Of a stretch of DNA of 8,470 nt, positions 1 through 7,021 are shown in pieces. Under the pieces are notes generated by a model. That model searched no databases and had not been told where the DNA came from. It worked only from the letters and a program-made list of their open reading frames with translations. Position 1 is the first letter of the stretch. Each line of letters opens with the position of its first letter. The stretch covers positions 1-8,470 of the forward strand of contig DAOWGA010000081.1 in the NCBI GenBank assembly GCA_030637665.1, read 5' to 3'. The translations under genes and the position numbers were made by a program. Origin of the DNA: Lysobacterales bacterium. GTDB taxonomy: Bacteria > Pseudomonadota > Gammaproteobacteria > Xanthomonadales > SZUA-36.

Positions 1-243
1 GGCTATCCTGAAGGTGGATTTGATGAACGGTTGGTCGAGGTCATTGACAGCTTGCTGGCCACGCCTGAAGTGCAAACCCCAATCCGCCTGATAAAGCCAG
101 AGGCCTTTTACTTGTTTTCTGATCCTGAACTGGAGGCACTACCGGCCGGCCAGAAAGTGCTCCTGCGTATGGGCAGCGCAAATGCCGGCAGAGTTAAGGC
201 AAAATTACGGGTAATTCGTGATTTGCTGGTCAAGGCAGAATGA
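1..243 (+). CDS. DUF3014 family protein, C-terminal fragment (5' end outside window)
   Basis: The reading frame is open from base 1 and ends at TGA 241-243, giving the last 80 residues of a longer protein. The stretch starts with GYPEGGFDERLVEVIDSLL, continues with a DPELEALPAGQKVLLRMG segment and ends with a basic helix (RVKAKLRVIRDLL). I recognise these as typical of the C-terminal end of DUF3014, a family of proteobacterial proteins with an N-terminal membrane anchor and no established biochemical role. The first internal ATG (31) is not the true start, because homology-like sequence continues upstream to the window edge. Only 29 bases separate it from trxC, so the two are probably co-transcribed. 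The family call is from memory of its conserved motifs. Confidence 0.75.
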   Translation, partial: GYPEGGFDERLVEVIDSLLATPEVQTPIRLIKPEAFYLFSDPELEALPAGQKVLLRMGSANAGRVKAKLRVIRDLLVKAE

Positions 244-272
244 GATATTGGAAATATCCGGAGTAAATACCC

Positions 273-710
273 ATGACTGATAAACAGATTGTTTGTCCCC
301 ATTGTCACACCATCAATGTGCTGCCGGAAGAACGCCTCGGTGATCAGCCGCGCTGTGGAAAATGCCACGAAGCCATTTTTGATGCCCACCCGGTGGAGTT
401 GACGGCGGCCAGTTTTGATCGGCACGTGAGCCGCAATGACATTCCCGTGCTGGTCGATTTCTGGGCACCCTGGTGTGGTCCATGCAGGACAATGGCTCCG
501 GCGTTCGTGGAAGCGGCATCGGTTTTGGAACCCACGGTCCGGTTTGCTAAGCTGAATACCGAAGATGAACAGATGATCGGCGCCAATCACGGGATTCGCA
601 GCATTCCCACCATGGTGCTGTTCCGTGACGGCAAAGAAATCGGCCGCCAGTCCGGCGCCTTGATGGCCAGTGGTATCGTGCGCTGGGTGCAGTCGCAACT
701 GGGTCAGTAG
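273..710 (+). CDS. trxC: Thioredoxin 2 (TrxC), zinc-binding thioredoxin
   Basis: This 145-residue protein matches the usual length of TrxC. Two CxxC pairs at residues 8-11 (CPHC) and 28-31 (CGKC) form the N-terminal zinc ribbon that separates TrxC from TrxA. The thioredoxin fold follows, with FWAPWCGPC (active-site Cys68 and Cys71) and the cis-proline in SIPT (Pro112). TrxC is a cytoplasmic protein-disulfide reductase, recycled by thioredoxin reductase; in E. coli it belongs to the OxyR-controlled peroxide response. The ATG at 273 is preceded by a GGAG ribosome-binding site about nine bases away, and the zinc ribbon begins directly after it, so the start is secure. No separate promoter is evident in the 29-base gap to the upstream DUF3014 gene. 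A convergent gene ends at 787, 76 bases downstream. Confidence 0.96.
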   Translation: MTDKQIVCPHCHTINVLPEERLGDQPRCGKCHEAIFDAHPVELTAASFDRHVSRNDIPVLVDFWAPWCGPCRTMAPAFVEAASVLEPTVRFAKLNTEDEQMIGANHGIRSIPTMVLFRDGKEIGRQSGALMASGIVRWVQSQLGQ

Positions 711-786
711 TGCAAAAGAAAAATCCACTGGCGACCGCCGTGCTCACAACATCCCTGTCGCTCACAAGCAGGCGGGCCGACGCCAA

Positions 787-1281
787 TTATTCGTAGACCC
801 AGCGGGAATATTCTTTACCGGCACTGATAATGCTGTGTGGCAGCGACTCCATAAGTTGCTGGAAGTCACTGCCTCTGAGGTGGATCAGGTGCTCATGATC
901 ACCTGCTTCGATGTAGATATCTGAAGCATGTTTCAGCTGATCATCCCAGATCACCTTCAGGCCGTAGGCTTCACTCAGGGCCGGAATGGCTCCGGTATCA
1001 CAATCATCGAACAGCTGGCGCAGCTCAGGTTCGCTGGCGAGCCTGAGTTCGCGGTTCAGTTCTTCGCTCACCCAACCCAGGTTCAGGCGGTTGTTGGAAG
1101 GAAGCACGCTGACGATGTAGCCATCTTCATCTTCCAGTACAACGGCCTTGGCCATCTGGTGTGGGGGAACGTGCGCGGATTTGGCTGAATCCATCGCAGT
1201 TTCGGTATGGGAGTGTTCAACAGTGTCATATTCGACACCGCGTTCATCCAGGTAGGATTTAATGGTTCGAGCAATCGCCAT
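787..1281 (-). CDS. YbaK/EbsC-family aminoacyl-tRNA deacylase (ProRS editing-domain-like)
   Basis: This 164-residue protein is a single YbaK / prolyl-tRNA-synthetase-associated domain. Visible family motifs are HTETAMDSAKSAHVP near residues 25-39, AKAVVL with Lys45 at the position of the essential lysine of YbaK-type deacylases, an LPSNNRLNL strand-loop, GAIPAL at 97-102 and a final EAGDHEHLIHL segment. Members are free-standing trans-editing enzymes that hydrolyse mischarged aminoacyl-tRNAs in the cytoplasm. The specific substrate (Cys-tRNA-Pro, Ala-tRNA-Pro or another) cannot be told from the sequence, so I give no symbol. The ATG at 1281-1279 has a good AAGGAG Shine-Dalgarno sequence eight or so bases upstream. 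The gene is convergent with trxC and divergent from mtfA, and appears monocistronic. Confidence 0.88.
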   Translation of the reverse strand: MAIARTIKSYLDERGVEYDTVEHSHTETAMDSAKSAHVPPHQMAKAVVLEDEDGYIVSVLPSNNRLNLGWVSEELNRELRLASEPELRQLFDDCDTGAIPALSEAYGLKVIWDDQLKHASDIYIEAGDHEHLIHLRGSDFQQLMESLPHSIISAGKEYSRWVYE

Positions 1282-1526
1282 GGTTCTCTCCTTGCAGAAT
1301 CTCGGATGAGACCGTGGCTTGACGGCAAATGTCGCAAGTCAGGTCTAAAATCAGGGCCTCCTTCAATCACAGACCCCGCATACTAATCATAGCCGCAAAT
1401 GAGGCAAATTGCCTGCGATTCAGGTCAAGAGTGTGTAAATAAGCGAATGGCAATGAGTGGGGCTGGCTCAAAATTATCAGCCGGGGTGCTGGCTGTGAGC
1501 TGAACTCATGGGTAGGCTATGCATCC
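1282..1526. other. Divergent intergenic spacer between deacylase gene and mtfA
   Basis: This 245-base spacer must hold the start signals for both flanking, divergently transcribed genes. I see no pair of hexamers good enough to call a sigma-70 promoter for either gene. It does contain an inverted repeat, AGGCAA-A-TTGCCT (1402-1414), and a string of three mutually complementary pentamers (GGCTG 1461-1465, CAGCC 1478-1482, GGCTG 1491-1495) just ahead of mtfA. Both could arise by chance. No credible small ORF with a ribosome-binding site was found. Confidence 0.5.
1402..1414. promoter_or_regulatory. Possible operator: 6+1+6 inverted repeat
   Basis: AGGCAA and TTGCCT form perfect arms around one central A in the divergent spacer. 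The spacing is too tight for an RNA hairpin but suits a DNA-binding dimer. No known regulator is matched, and a 6-bp-arm dyad is expected now and then by chance. Confidence 0.15.
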
Positions 1527-2339
1527 ATGAATCCTTGGTTATTTCCCGGTCTGGTCATTGTCGCAATCGCGCTGGTGTTGTGGATTCCCCGTTTTCGCCT
1601 GCAACGTGCCATTGCAGCGCCGTTTCCGGAAGAGTGGGTGGGGATACTGGAGAGCAACATCCAGGTTTACGGCAATCTGCCGATGCCATTGCGGCTCCAG
1701 CTGCGAAGCCTGATCAAGCAATTTCTACATCAAAAGCATTACTCCGGCGCCGCCGGGCTGACCATCAACGATGAAATACGGGTGACGATTGCCGCCCAGG
1801 CCTGCATGCTGCAGCTGAACCGGCGCGGTGATTTGTATCCGAAGCTGAAATACATACTGGTCTATCCTTCTGCCTTTGTCGTCTCGCGGCCCGAAGCTGA
1901 CGAGAGCGGCCTGGTGAACCAGCGCAGCCGCGGGTTGCTCGGAGAATCGTGGCAAAGTGGGAAAGTGATCCTGGCCTGGGACAATGTCCTGCATGGCGCC
2001 CGGAATTTCGTTGATGGGCGCAACGTGGTACTGCACGAGTTTGCGCACCAACTCGACAGTGAGTCCGGCAGTGCGGATGGCGCCCCTTTACTGGCTGGCA
2101 AGTCGTGTTACCGCAGTTGGGCAGCCGCGCTATCGCAGGAGTTCGAGGAACTTCAGAAGGATAGCCGATACGACCGTCGCTCACTGATGGACCACTACGG
2201 CGCGACCAATCCAGCGGAGTTTTTTGCAGTTGCCACGGAAACGTTTTTTGAAAAACCACGGCAGATGGCGAAAAATCACTCAGGCTTGTTCCGTGTATTG
2301 CATGAATACTATCGCATCGATCCCCGGGACTGGCTGTAA
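1527..2339 (+). CDS. mtfA: MtfA-family zinc metallopeptidase (M90)
   Basis: This 270-residue protein has one N-terminal hydrophobic segment (about residues 5-20, LFPGLVIVAIALVLWI). A zinc-peptidase core follows, with HEFAH at 170-174 (zinc ligands His170 and His174, catalytic Glu171), then QLD, and the third-ligand motif NPAEFFAV around Glu231. Length and motif order agree with the MtfA/YeeI family (E. coli MtfA is about 265 residues). In E. coli MtfA is a peptidase that binds and inactivates Mlc, the repressor of glucose phosphotransferase genes; whether a Mlc homologue exists here is unknown. The ATG at 1527 has only a weak GGTAGG Shine-Dalgarno ten bases upstream; earlier ATGs at 1508 and 1519 are in other frames. 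The hydrophobic segment could anchor it to the inner membrane. Glucokinase lies one gene away on the opposite strand. Confidence 0.9.
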   Translation: MNPWLFPGLVIVAIALVLWIPRFRLQRAIAAPFPEEWVGILESNIQVYGNLPMPLRLQLRSLIKQFLHQKHYSGAAGLTINDEIRVTIAAQACMLQLNRRGDLYPKLKYILVYPSAFVVSRPEADESGLVNQRSRGLLGESWQSGKVILAWDNVLHGARNFVDGRNVVLHEFAHQLDSESGSADGAPLLAGKSCYRSWAAALSQEFEELQKDSRYDRRSLMDHYGATNPAEFFAVATETFFEKPRQMAKNHSGLFRVLHEYYRIDPRDWL

Positions 2340-2437
2340 GCGAGGGCCATGCGAGCCTTTCATCGACTCACCACTGCCCCCATTTCTCTTTTCTATGACG
2401 AGACAGAAGCAAGAACAATCCGGGATGCTGGTTCAAT

Positions 2438-4207
2438 ATGGAGGCTAACAGCGAACGCCCGCGCGCAAAGTCCCTGGGGCCGTTGCGGACCCTGGTTCCA
2501 TTTTTACGCCCCTATCGCCGCACGCTGGCAGCAGCGCTCACTGCATTGCTGATCGCTTCCGGGGCGATGCTGGCGCTGCCAATAGCCCTGCGCTTCCTGA
2601 TCGACAATGGCTTCATTGCCCAGGATGTCGGCACCGTCAATCGCTACTTCGGCTGGTTCCTCGCCGCAGCGCTGGTTTTCAGCGCTTTTGCAGCACTGCG
2701 CTACTACCTGGTGTCATGGCTGGGTGAACGTGTGGTCGCGGACCTTCGCAACGCGGTTTATCAGCGCGTGATTGGAATGGATCCCACGTTTTTCGAAGTG
2801 ACGAAAACAGGCGAGGTCCTCTCCCGCCTGACCACCGATACCACGTTGGTACAGAGTATTTCGGGTGTCGGGCTTTCCATCGCCTTACGTTCTTCCCTGA
2901 ACCTGGTCGGCGGCCTGGCATTGCTGATCCTGACCAGCCCCCGCCTGGCGGCCTATACCATGGTTGGGATTCCGCTGGTTATTCTACCGGTCCTCGTGGT
3001 CGGGCGCCGCATCAGAAAACTATCACGCCAGTCACAGGACCGGGTTGCGGACACCAGTGGCCTGGCCGGCGAGACTCTCAACGCCATACAGACCGTGCAG
3101 GCATTCACCCTGGAGTCCCTCCAGGCAAAACGCTACGCAGAAGCAGTCAAGGCCAGCTTCATCACCGCGATTCGCAGGGTCCGAATGTATGCCTGGCTGA
3201 CCGCCATAGCTACTTCACTGGTATTTGCCTCGATCACTTTCATCCTGTGGCTTGGTTCACGCGCCGTGTTGGCCGGTGAGATGAGTGGTGGCCAGCTGGG
3301 GCAGTTCCTGATGTACGCCATGGTCGTGGGCTCATCCGCCGCTGCCCTGAGCAGTTTGTGGGGCGAGATTCAGCGAGCGGCCGGTGCCATGGAACGCCTG
3401 TCTGAGCTGTTGCAGGCGGAACCGGCCATCCAGGCTCCGCCGGATCCGGAGCACCTGGCCGCCAGAGCCAGCGGCCGCATCCGTTTTGAGAATCTCGGGT
3501 TTCACTATCCATCGCGACCGGATACGCTCGCGCTGGATGATTTCAGCCTCGAGGTCCGTCCGGGCGAAACCCTGGCCATTGTGGGCCCATCCGGCGCCGG
3601 CAAAAGCACCAGTTTTCAGCTGTTGCTTCGTTTTTATGAGCCTGCTACAGGCCGTATTCTGATCGATGACACAGATATTTCACGCCTCGATCCGGGGGAT
3701 TTGAGAAGGCAGATCGGGTTGGTGCCACAGGAAACGGTGCTGTTCGGTGAGAGCGCACTGGAAAATATCCGCTACGGCAGGCCCGATGCCAGCGATGAAG
3801 AAGTGAAACAGGCCGCGGTGCTGGCCGCGGCTGACGAATTTATCAGCGCCTTGCCGGAGGCTTATGAAACGTTTCTGGGGGAGCGTGGCACGCGCCTTTC
3901 AGGCGGCCAGAGACAGCGCATCGCGATCGCCAGGGCCATTCTCAAGGATCCGCCGATTCTCCTGCTGGACGAAGCAACCAGTTCGCTTGACGCGGAAAGT
4001 GAGCGCCTGGTGCAGGCGGCGCTGGAAAGCCTGATGGAAAATCGCACTACCCTGGTCATCGCGCACCGGCTTGCGACTGTCAAGAAAGTAGATCGAATTG
4101 TGGTGATGAACCATGGCCGGATTGAAGCCGTTGGTACCCACGATGAACTGATCCGGGACAATGAGCTATATGCTCACCTGGCTGAACTGCAGTTCGGAAA
4201 TCTCTGA
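2438..4207 (+). CDS. MsbA-related ABC exporter, fused permease/ATPase half-transporter
   Basis: This 589-residue protein combines an N-terminal type IV ABC exporter transmembrane domain (about residues 28-310, with hydrophobic spans near 30-50, 72-92, 145-190 and 255-305) and a C-terminal nucleotide-binding domain. All ATPase motifs are intact: A-loop Tyr357, Walker A GPSGAGKST (383-391), Q-loop Gln431, signature LSGGQ (487-491), Walker B ILLLDE (507-512), D-loop SSLD (515-518) and H-loop His543. It should act as a homodimer in the inner membrane. Layout and length fit the proteobacterial MsbA-related family (TIGR02204-like), whose substrate is not established; it is not clearly the lipid A flippase MsbA itself. 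The ATG at 2438 follows a weak GGGA site; an in-frame stop at 2396-2398 and no other ATG between leave it the best start. It lies 98 bases after mtfA in the same direction. Confidence 0.92.
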   Translation: MEANSERPRAKSLGPLRTLVPFLRPYRRTLAAALTALLIASGAMLALPIALRFLIDNGFIAQDVGTVNRYFGWFLAAALVFSAFAALRYYLVSWLGERVVADLRNAVYQRVIGMDPTFFEVTKTGEVLSRLTTDTTLVQSISGVGLSIALRSSLNLVGGLALLILTSPRLAAYTMVGIPLVILPVLVVGRRIRKLSRQSQDRVADTSGLAGETLNAIQTVQAFTLESLQAKRYAEAVKASFITAIRRVRMYAWLTAIATSLVFASITFILWLGSRAVLAGEMSGGQLGQFLMYAMVVGSSAAALSSLWGEIQRAAGAMERLSELLQAEPAIQAPPDPEHLAARASGRIRFENLGFHYPSRPDTLALDDFSLEVRPGETLAIVGPSGAGKSTSFQLLLRFYEPATGRILIDDTDISRLDPGDLRRQIGLVPQETVLFGESALENIRYGRPDASDEEVKQAAVLAAADEFISALPEAYETFLGERGTRLSGGQRQRIAIARAILKDPPILLLDEATSSLDAESERLVQAALESLMENRTTLVIAHRLATVKKVDRIVVMNHGRIEAVGTHDELIRDNELYAHLAELQFGNL

Positions 4208-4233
4208 GTAGACGTTATACCAACGGTCCGACA

Positions 4234-4276
4234 GACTGCTAGCTGCGGGATTCCGGCGATGCAGTCAGATGACTGC
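4234..4276. terminator. Possible weak hairpin at the convergent ABC exporter/glk junction
   Basis: GCAGTC-AGAT-GACTGC (4261-4276) forms a 6-bp stem with a 4-base loop, inside the 3' end of glk and 54 bases past the exporter stop. An extra GACTGC copy at 4234-4239 can pair with the same arm. Only three T residues follow on the plus strand, so this is at best a weak terminator. It could equally be a chance dyad in coding sequence. Confidence 0.22.
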
Positions 4277-5219
4277 TTTGAAGCCAGGCATAAATAGCGG
4301 CGCCCATAAGGCCGACGCCCTGATCGATATTCAGGTAAATCGGGATACGTTCCAGCAGGTGGCGGTAGTGTCCGGTGTCGTTGAACTCATTACTGAATTC
4401 GGCACAGTCAAGCAGGTGGGGATTCCGGGCTGCAATTCCGCCTGAGATGAGCAAGCGTTCAACCGGGTGCACGGCGAGGCAGTAGTTCCTGCAGGCCCGG
4501 GCATAAAACCTCGAGAAAAAGTTTCTGGTGGATAAATTTTCGCCCGCTTCCGCCAGCGCTTGTGCCGGACTGACCGATTTGCCGGTCAGGCATTCATGCA
4601 GCAACGCGGCCCCGGATCCGCTGACAACTTCATCATTGCTTATCCATTTGTTGCCGCTGCGGTCCATGAAGAAGTCCTCTATGTCCCGTTCTTCACTGCC
4701 GTGGAAGGAAAAGGTGCCATGCCCACTCTCGGAGCCGATCACCATCTGTCCACCAGGGATTGTTTTCAAAGCTGCGTGGCCCAGCCCGGTACCGGCGCCC
4801 ACGATGGCGATGGAGCCGGGGCCAAATCCCGGTCCGGGGCGCACCGGATGCAAGCAGCCCAGAAGATTGACGTTCATGAAAGCATGCGCCTGGGCATAGA
4901 AGTCATTCAACAGAAAAATGCGGTTCATGCGGGAAACCGAGTCCAGGTCGATATCCCAGGGGATATTTGGCAGCGTGGCTTTGCCGCCGTCTACTGCGCC
5001 CGCCACGCCCAGCGCGACGGCCTGGTACTGATCGAGGTCGGCAATATCGGAAGGAGCTTTTTGCTGAAAGTGCTCCAGCATATCGTTCAGTGACTCGTTG
5101 CCTTCAAGCCAGGTCGGGAAAATGAATGGGTCACCCATCGTGATATTGGACAGGCTCTCTATATCCGCTGCGGCAAAACGGGAATGGGTGCCGCCGATAT
5201 CAGCCGCCAGTATTCTCAT
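4239..5219 (-). CDS. glk: Glucokinase (bacterial Glk type)
   Basis: This 326-residue protein belongs to the proteobacterial glucokinase family, which phosphorylates glucose to glucose 6-phosphate with ATP in the cytoplasm. The N-terminal phosphate loop DIGGTHSRFA (7-16) is present, then LLNDFYAQA with catalytic Asp106, GAGTGLG (141-147), ESGHGTF with sugar-contacting Glu164 and His167, NDEVVSGSG with Glu197, and ISGGIAARN (258-266). E. coli Glk has Asp100, Glu157, His160 and Glu187 at the matching places. The ATG at 5219-5217 has a GAGG Shine-Dalgarno nine bases upstream. The last dozen residues (HLTASPESRS) are a short tail beyond the fold. It is the last gene of an apparent three-gene minus-strand unit, 16 bases after the heme A synthase stop. 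It ends convergent with the ABC exporter, 31 bases away. Confidence 0.93.
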   Translation of the reverse strand: MRILAADIGGTHSRFAAADIESLSNITMGDPFIFPTWLEGNESLNDMLEHFQQKAPSDIADLDQYQAVALGVAGAVDGGKATLPNIPWDIDLDSVSRMNRIFLLNDFYAQAHAFMNVNLLGCLHPVRPGPGFGPGSIAIVGAGTGLGHAALKTIPGGQMVIGSESGHGTFSFHGSEERDIEDFFMDRSGNKWISNDEVVSGSGAALLHECLTGKSVSPAQALAEAGENLSTRNFFSRFYARACRNYCLAVHPVERLLISGGIAARNPHLLDCAEFSNEFNDTGHYRHLLERIPIYLNIDQGVGLMGAAIYAWLQSSHLTASPESRS

Positions 5220-5235
5220 GTGAATAGTCCTCGGA

Positions 5236-6192
5236 TCAACGGCTGAGGACGAACAGTTTCAGCAAAGCCAGCAGCAACAAGCCGGCCAACCAGTTGTGCG
5301 CCACCGCCAGGCCGATAGGCAGGCTCAGGAGTATGGCGCTGGCGCCGACAGAAAATTCCATCAGGAGCAGCACCAGAATGACGATTCCGGTCAAGCCGTA
5401 GCGTTGATTTGCCCTGAGAGCCATCACCGCGGCAATCAGCACCATGACTGCGGCCAGCACGGCACCGAGGCGGTGCGCTTTGTGGATGGCAAGACGTTCT
5501 TCACCGCCTATGGCCTGGCCCAGGCTGGTCACCTCATGCTCGCGGCTCAAGTCCATCGCATCAAGCAATGCGCTGCCCGGCAGCCAGCTGCCATGGCAAT
5601 CGGGCAGTGTTTGGCAGGAAGTCGCGGCGAAATTGGCGCTGGTCAGCCCGCCCAGGAAAATCTGCAAGCACAAAACGGCAATGGCAACGACGACCATGCT
5701 TTTAAAGGCTGTATTCTGCCGCGGTTGAGGTGCCGGGTCAGCGACGCTGAACACCATCCAGCCCAACAGGCCGAGCATGGTGAATCCTCCCGCCAGGTTG
5801 CCCATCACCACAGCCGGGTTGTGCAGGCTGCCGGAGCGAATGCCCAGAATGGCCAGAAACACCGTCAGGCCAAGCAGGGTGAGAGAAATCAGGCGTTGCC
5901 GTTTTTGCCGCAGTGAAAGGAACACCAGGAACAAGACCAACAGCCCTAAAACACTGGCAACCAGGCGGTGCAGGGGTGTCGCCCAGGATAACGGTTTATT
6001 GGCTTCCTCCACCATTCGCTGGTAAGCGTTTTCCGAAGTCACGGGCTGGCTCATCGACGGCGGTGCGCCAATCTGCCCATAACATGCTGGCCAGTCAGCG
6101 CAGCCGATACCTGAATGGGCCAGCCTCAGGTAGGCGCTCAGCGATACCAGCACGATCACCAGCAGCAAGGATACTTTGGCCAGGCCATTCAT
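5236..6192 (-). CDS. ctaA: COX15/CtaA-family heme A synthase
   Basis: This 318-residue polytopic membrane protein has about eight hydrophobic spans in the two four-helix halves typical of COX15/CtaA. The family oxidises the C8 methyl of heme O to make heme A for cytochrome oxidases. Cysteine pairs lie in the expected external loops (Cys31/Cys37 in GCADWPAC; Cys193/Cys199). Heme-ligand histidines are visible at His75 (PLHRLVA), His240 (AHRLGA) and His299 (VAHNWLAG). The fourth expected site, usually a His before L-x-G-G, reads GNLAGG with Asn132; His124 is nearby but eight residues early. The start ATG (6192-6190) lies five bases after the stop of the DUF1566 gene and has only a purine-rich GAAAAGA as ribosome-binding site, suggesting translational coupling. 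Glucokinase follows 16 bases later. It sits divergent to a heme-copper oxidoreductase operon, a likely user of its product. Confidence 0.9.
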   Translation of the reverse strand: MNGLAKVSLLLVIVLVSLSAYLRLAHSGIGCADWPACYGQIGAPPSMSQPVTSENAYQRMVEEANKPLSWATPLHRLVASVLGLLVLFLVFLSLRQKRQRLISLTLLGLTVFLAILGIRSGSLHNPAVVMGNLAGGFTMLGLLGWMVFSVADPAPQPRQNTAFKSMVVVAIAVLCLQIFLGGLTSANFAATSCQTLPDCHGSWLPGSALLDAMDLSREHEVTSLGQAIGGEERLAIHKAHRLGAVLAAVMVLIAAVMALRANQRYGLTGIVILVLLLMEFSVGASAILLSLPIGLAVAHNWLAGLLLLALLKLFVLSR

Positions 6193-6197
6193 TCTTT

Positions 6198-6881
6198 TCA
6201 GTCTTTGATCCGTTCCAGGTAGACAGGCTCACCGCGTACCAGACGGACAAACCGTGGCGAGTACTTCCACTCCACGCGGTCCATGCCATTTTGGAAACTC
6301 CACAGCCAGGCTGAATCCCAGTGAAACTGATAATCATTGGCTGACCAGTATTCCCCGGGCTGCGTTTGTGGAAAATAGATGGTATTGATGCTTGGTGGTG
6401 TGCTGGATTTGCGTGGGTCGCTGATGGAACCCAGTTCGTCTCTTGCGGGTATGCGCCAGTCATTGAAACCACAATATGTGGCTTCATTCACTGCCCGTAC
6501 CAAAGCTGAAGTGTCACACGCACTGCCGCTGCACTGGCCTCCATCCGGTTTACCCCGGTAATCAAGTTCCCCGCTCGCATCTTCGTCCGGATAAAACCAG
6601 GAATAGGTGTTTTCCCGATAGTGGATGCCAGGCGAATCCGTCTTGACTTCCCATACCAGTCCAGTGAACTGGTCCAGCACGCAGGGGCCGGTCTCTCCTG
6701 AATCCAACTGGACACCATCTGCACCCAGGGCGACATATTTGCTGTCATGAATATCAGGTCCTGGCCCGGACGGGCCGCAGGCGGGCAGTAGAAAAAGCAG
6801 AGCTGTTCCGGCCGCAAAACGCAGCTTTGAAATTGATGCCATTTTTTTCATGTATTGACTTATTTTTTCCATCGTTATCAT
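6198..6881 (-). CDS. DUF1566 (Lcl C-terminal domain) putative lipoprotein
   Basis: This protein has up to 227 residues. A hydrophobic signal segment (about residues 20-34) ends in LLPAC, a plausible lipobox with Cys35 as the lipidated residue, although Pro at -2 is unusual. The mature part shows DUF1566 hallmarks: TGLVWEVK (73-80), RNTYSW-like RENTYSWF, the cysteines 117, 122 and 137, CGFNDWRIPARDEL (137-150), EYWSAND (177-183) and the closing RFVRLVRG (210-217). The domain occurs in many secreted or outer-surface proteins of unknown function. Start choice is uncertain: in-frame ATGs encode Met1, Met4, Met11 and Met14, none with a strong Shine-Dalgarno, and Met11 (MKKMAS...) gives the most typical signal peptide. 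It is the first gene of the apparent unit with heme A synthase and glucokinase and shares its upstream region with the oxidoreductase operon. Confidence 0.82.
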   Translation of the reverse strand: MITMEKISQYMKKMASISKLRFAAGTALLFLLPACGPSGPGPDIHDSKYVALGADGVQLDSGETGPCVLDQFTGLVWEVKTDSPGIHYRENTYSWFYPDEDASGELDYRGKPDGGQCSGSACDTSALVRAVNEATYCGFNDWRIPARDELGSISDPRKSSTPPSINTIYFPQTQPGEYWSANDYQFHWDSAWLWSFQNGMDRVEWKYSPRFVRLVRGEPVYLERIKD

Positions 6882-6980
6882 ACTAATAACAGGCCTCGGT
6901 CAGGATATGCTGTTTCCGGGGTCGATTCCAGAAGCGCGACAAAGAAATTGAAAGGCATTTTTATGTCATAAAACAGGTAT

Positions 6981-6994
6981 TTGATCTGCATCAA
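6981..6994 (+). promoter_or_regulatory. FNR/ANR/DNR-type operator, perfect consensus
   Basis: The sequence TTGATCTGCATCAA matches the TTGAT-N4-ATCAA consensus at all ten defined positions. This is the binding site of the FNR/CRP superfamily regulators FNR and ANR (oxygen sensing) and DNR (nitric oxide sensing). Its centre lies about 40.5-41.5 bases before the start point implied by the -10 element at 7016-7021, the normal class II activator position. It stands 81 bases before the first gene of the Cu_A oxidoreductase operon. Confidence 0.85.
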
Positions 6995-7015
6995 TTGGTT
7001 TGATTTTTTTGATGC

Positions 7016-7021
7016 TATCAT
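7016..7021 (+). promoter_or_regulatory. -10 element (TATCAT) of the predicted FNR-dependent promoter
   Basis: TATCAT agrees with TATAAT at five of six positions and lies 21 bases after the FNR-type box. That spacing fits a class II activator-dependent promoter lacking its own -35. The expected transcription start is about 7028-7029, giving a leader of about 47 bases. Confidence 0.6.

Noticed and set aside
108..728. 206-codon minus-strand ORF across DUF3014 end and trxC
   Set aside because: It lies antisense to two clear genes, shows no recognisable domain, and its length reflects the GC-rich codon pattern of the true frames.
711..786. Terminator between trxC and the convergent deacylase gene
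   Set aside because: A T-rich run exists on the minus strand (near 711-725), but the only stem before it is 3-4 bp with a tiny loop, too weak to call.
1461..1495. Attenuator-like set of three complementary pentamers before mtfA
   Set aside because: Stems are only 5 bp, there is no U-tract and no leader peptide; chance is a sufficient explanation.
1765..2259. 164-codon minus-strand ORF antisense to mtfA
   Set aside because: It is Arg/Pro/His-rich with no motif, and the opposite strand encodes the intact peptidase with HEFAH.
4560..5093. 177-codon plus-strand ORF inside glk
   Set aside because: It is antisense to glucokinase, which has all expected motifs, and has no domain of its own.
5296..5916. 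206-codon plus-strand ORF inside the heme A synthase gene
   Set aside because: Its Gln/His/Ala-rich composition is typical of the reverse complement of a membrane-protein gene, and no family is recognised.
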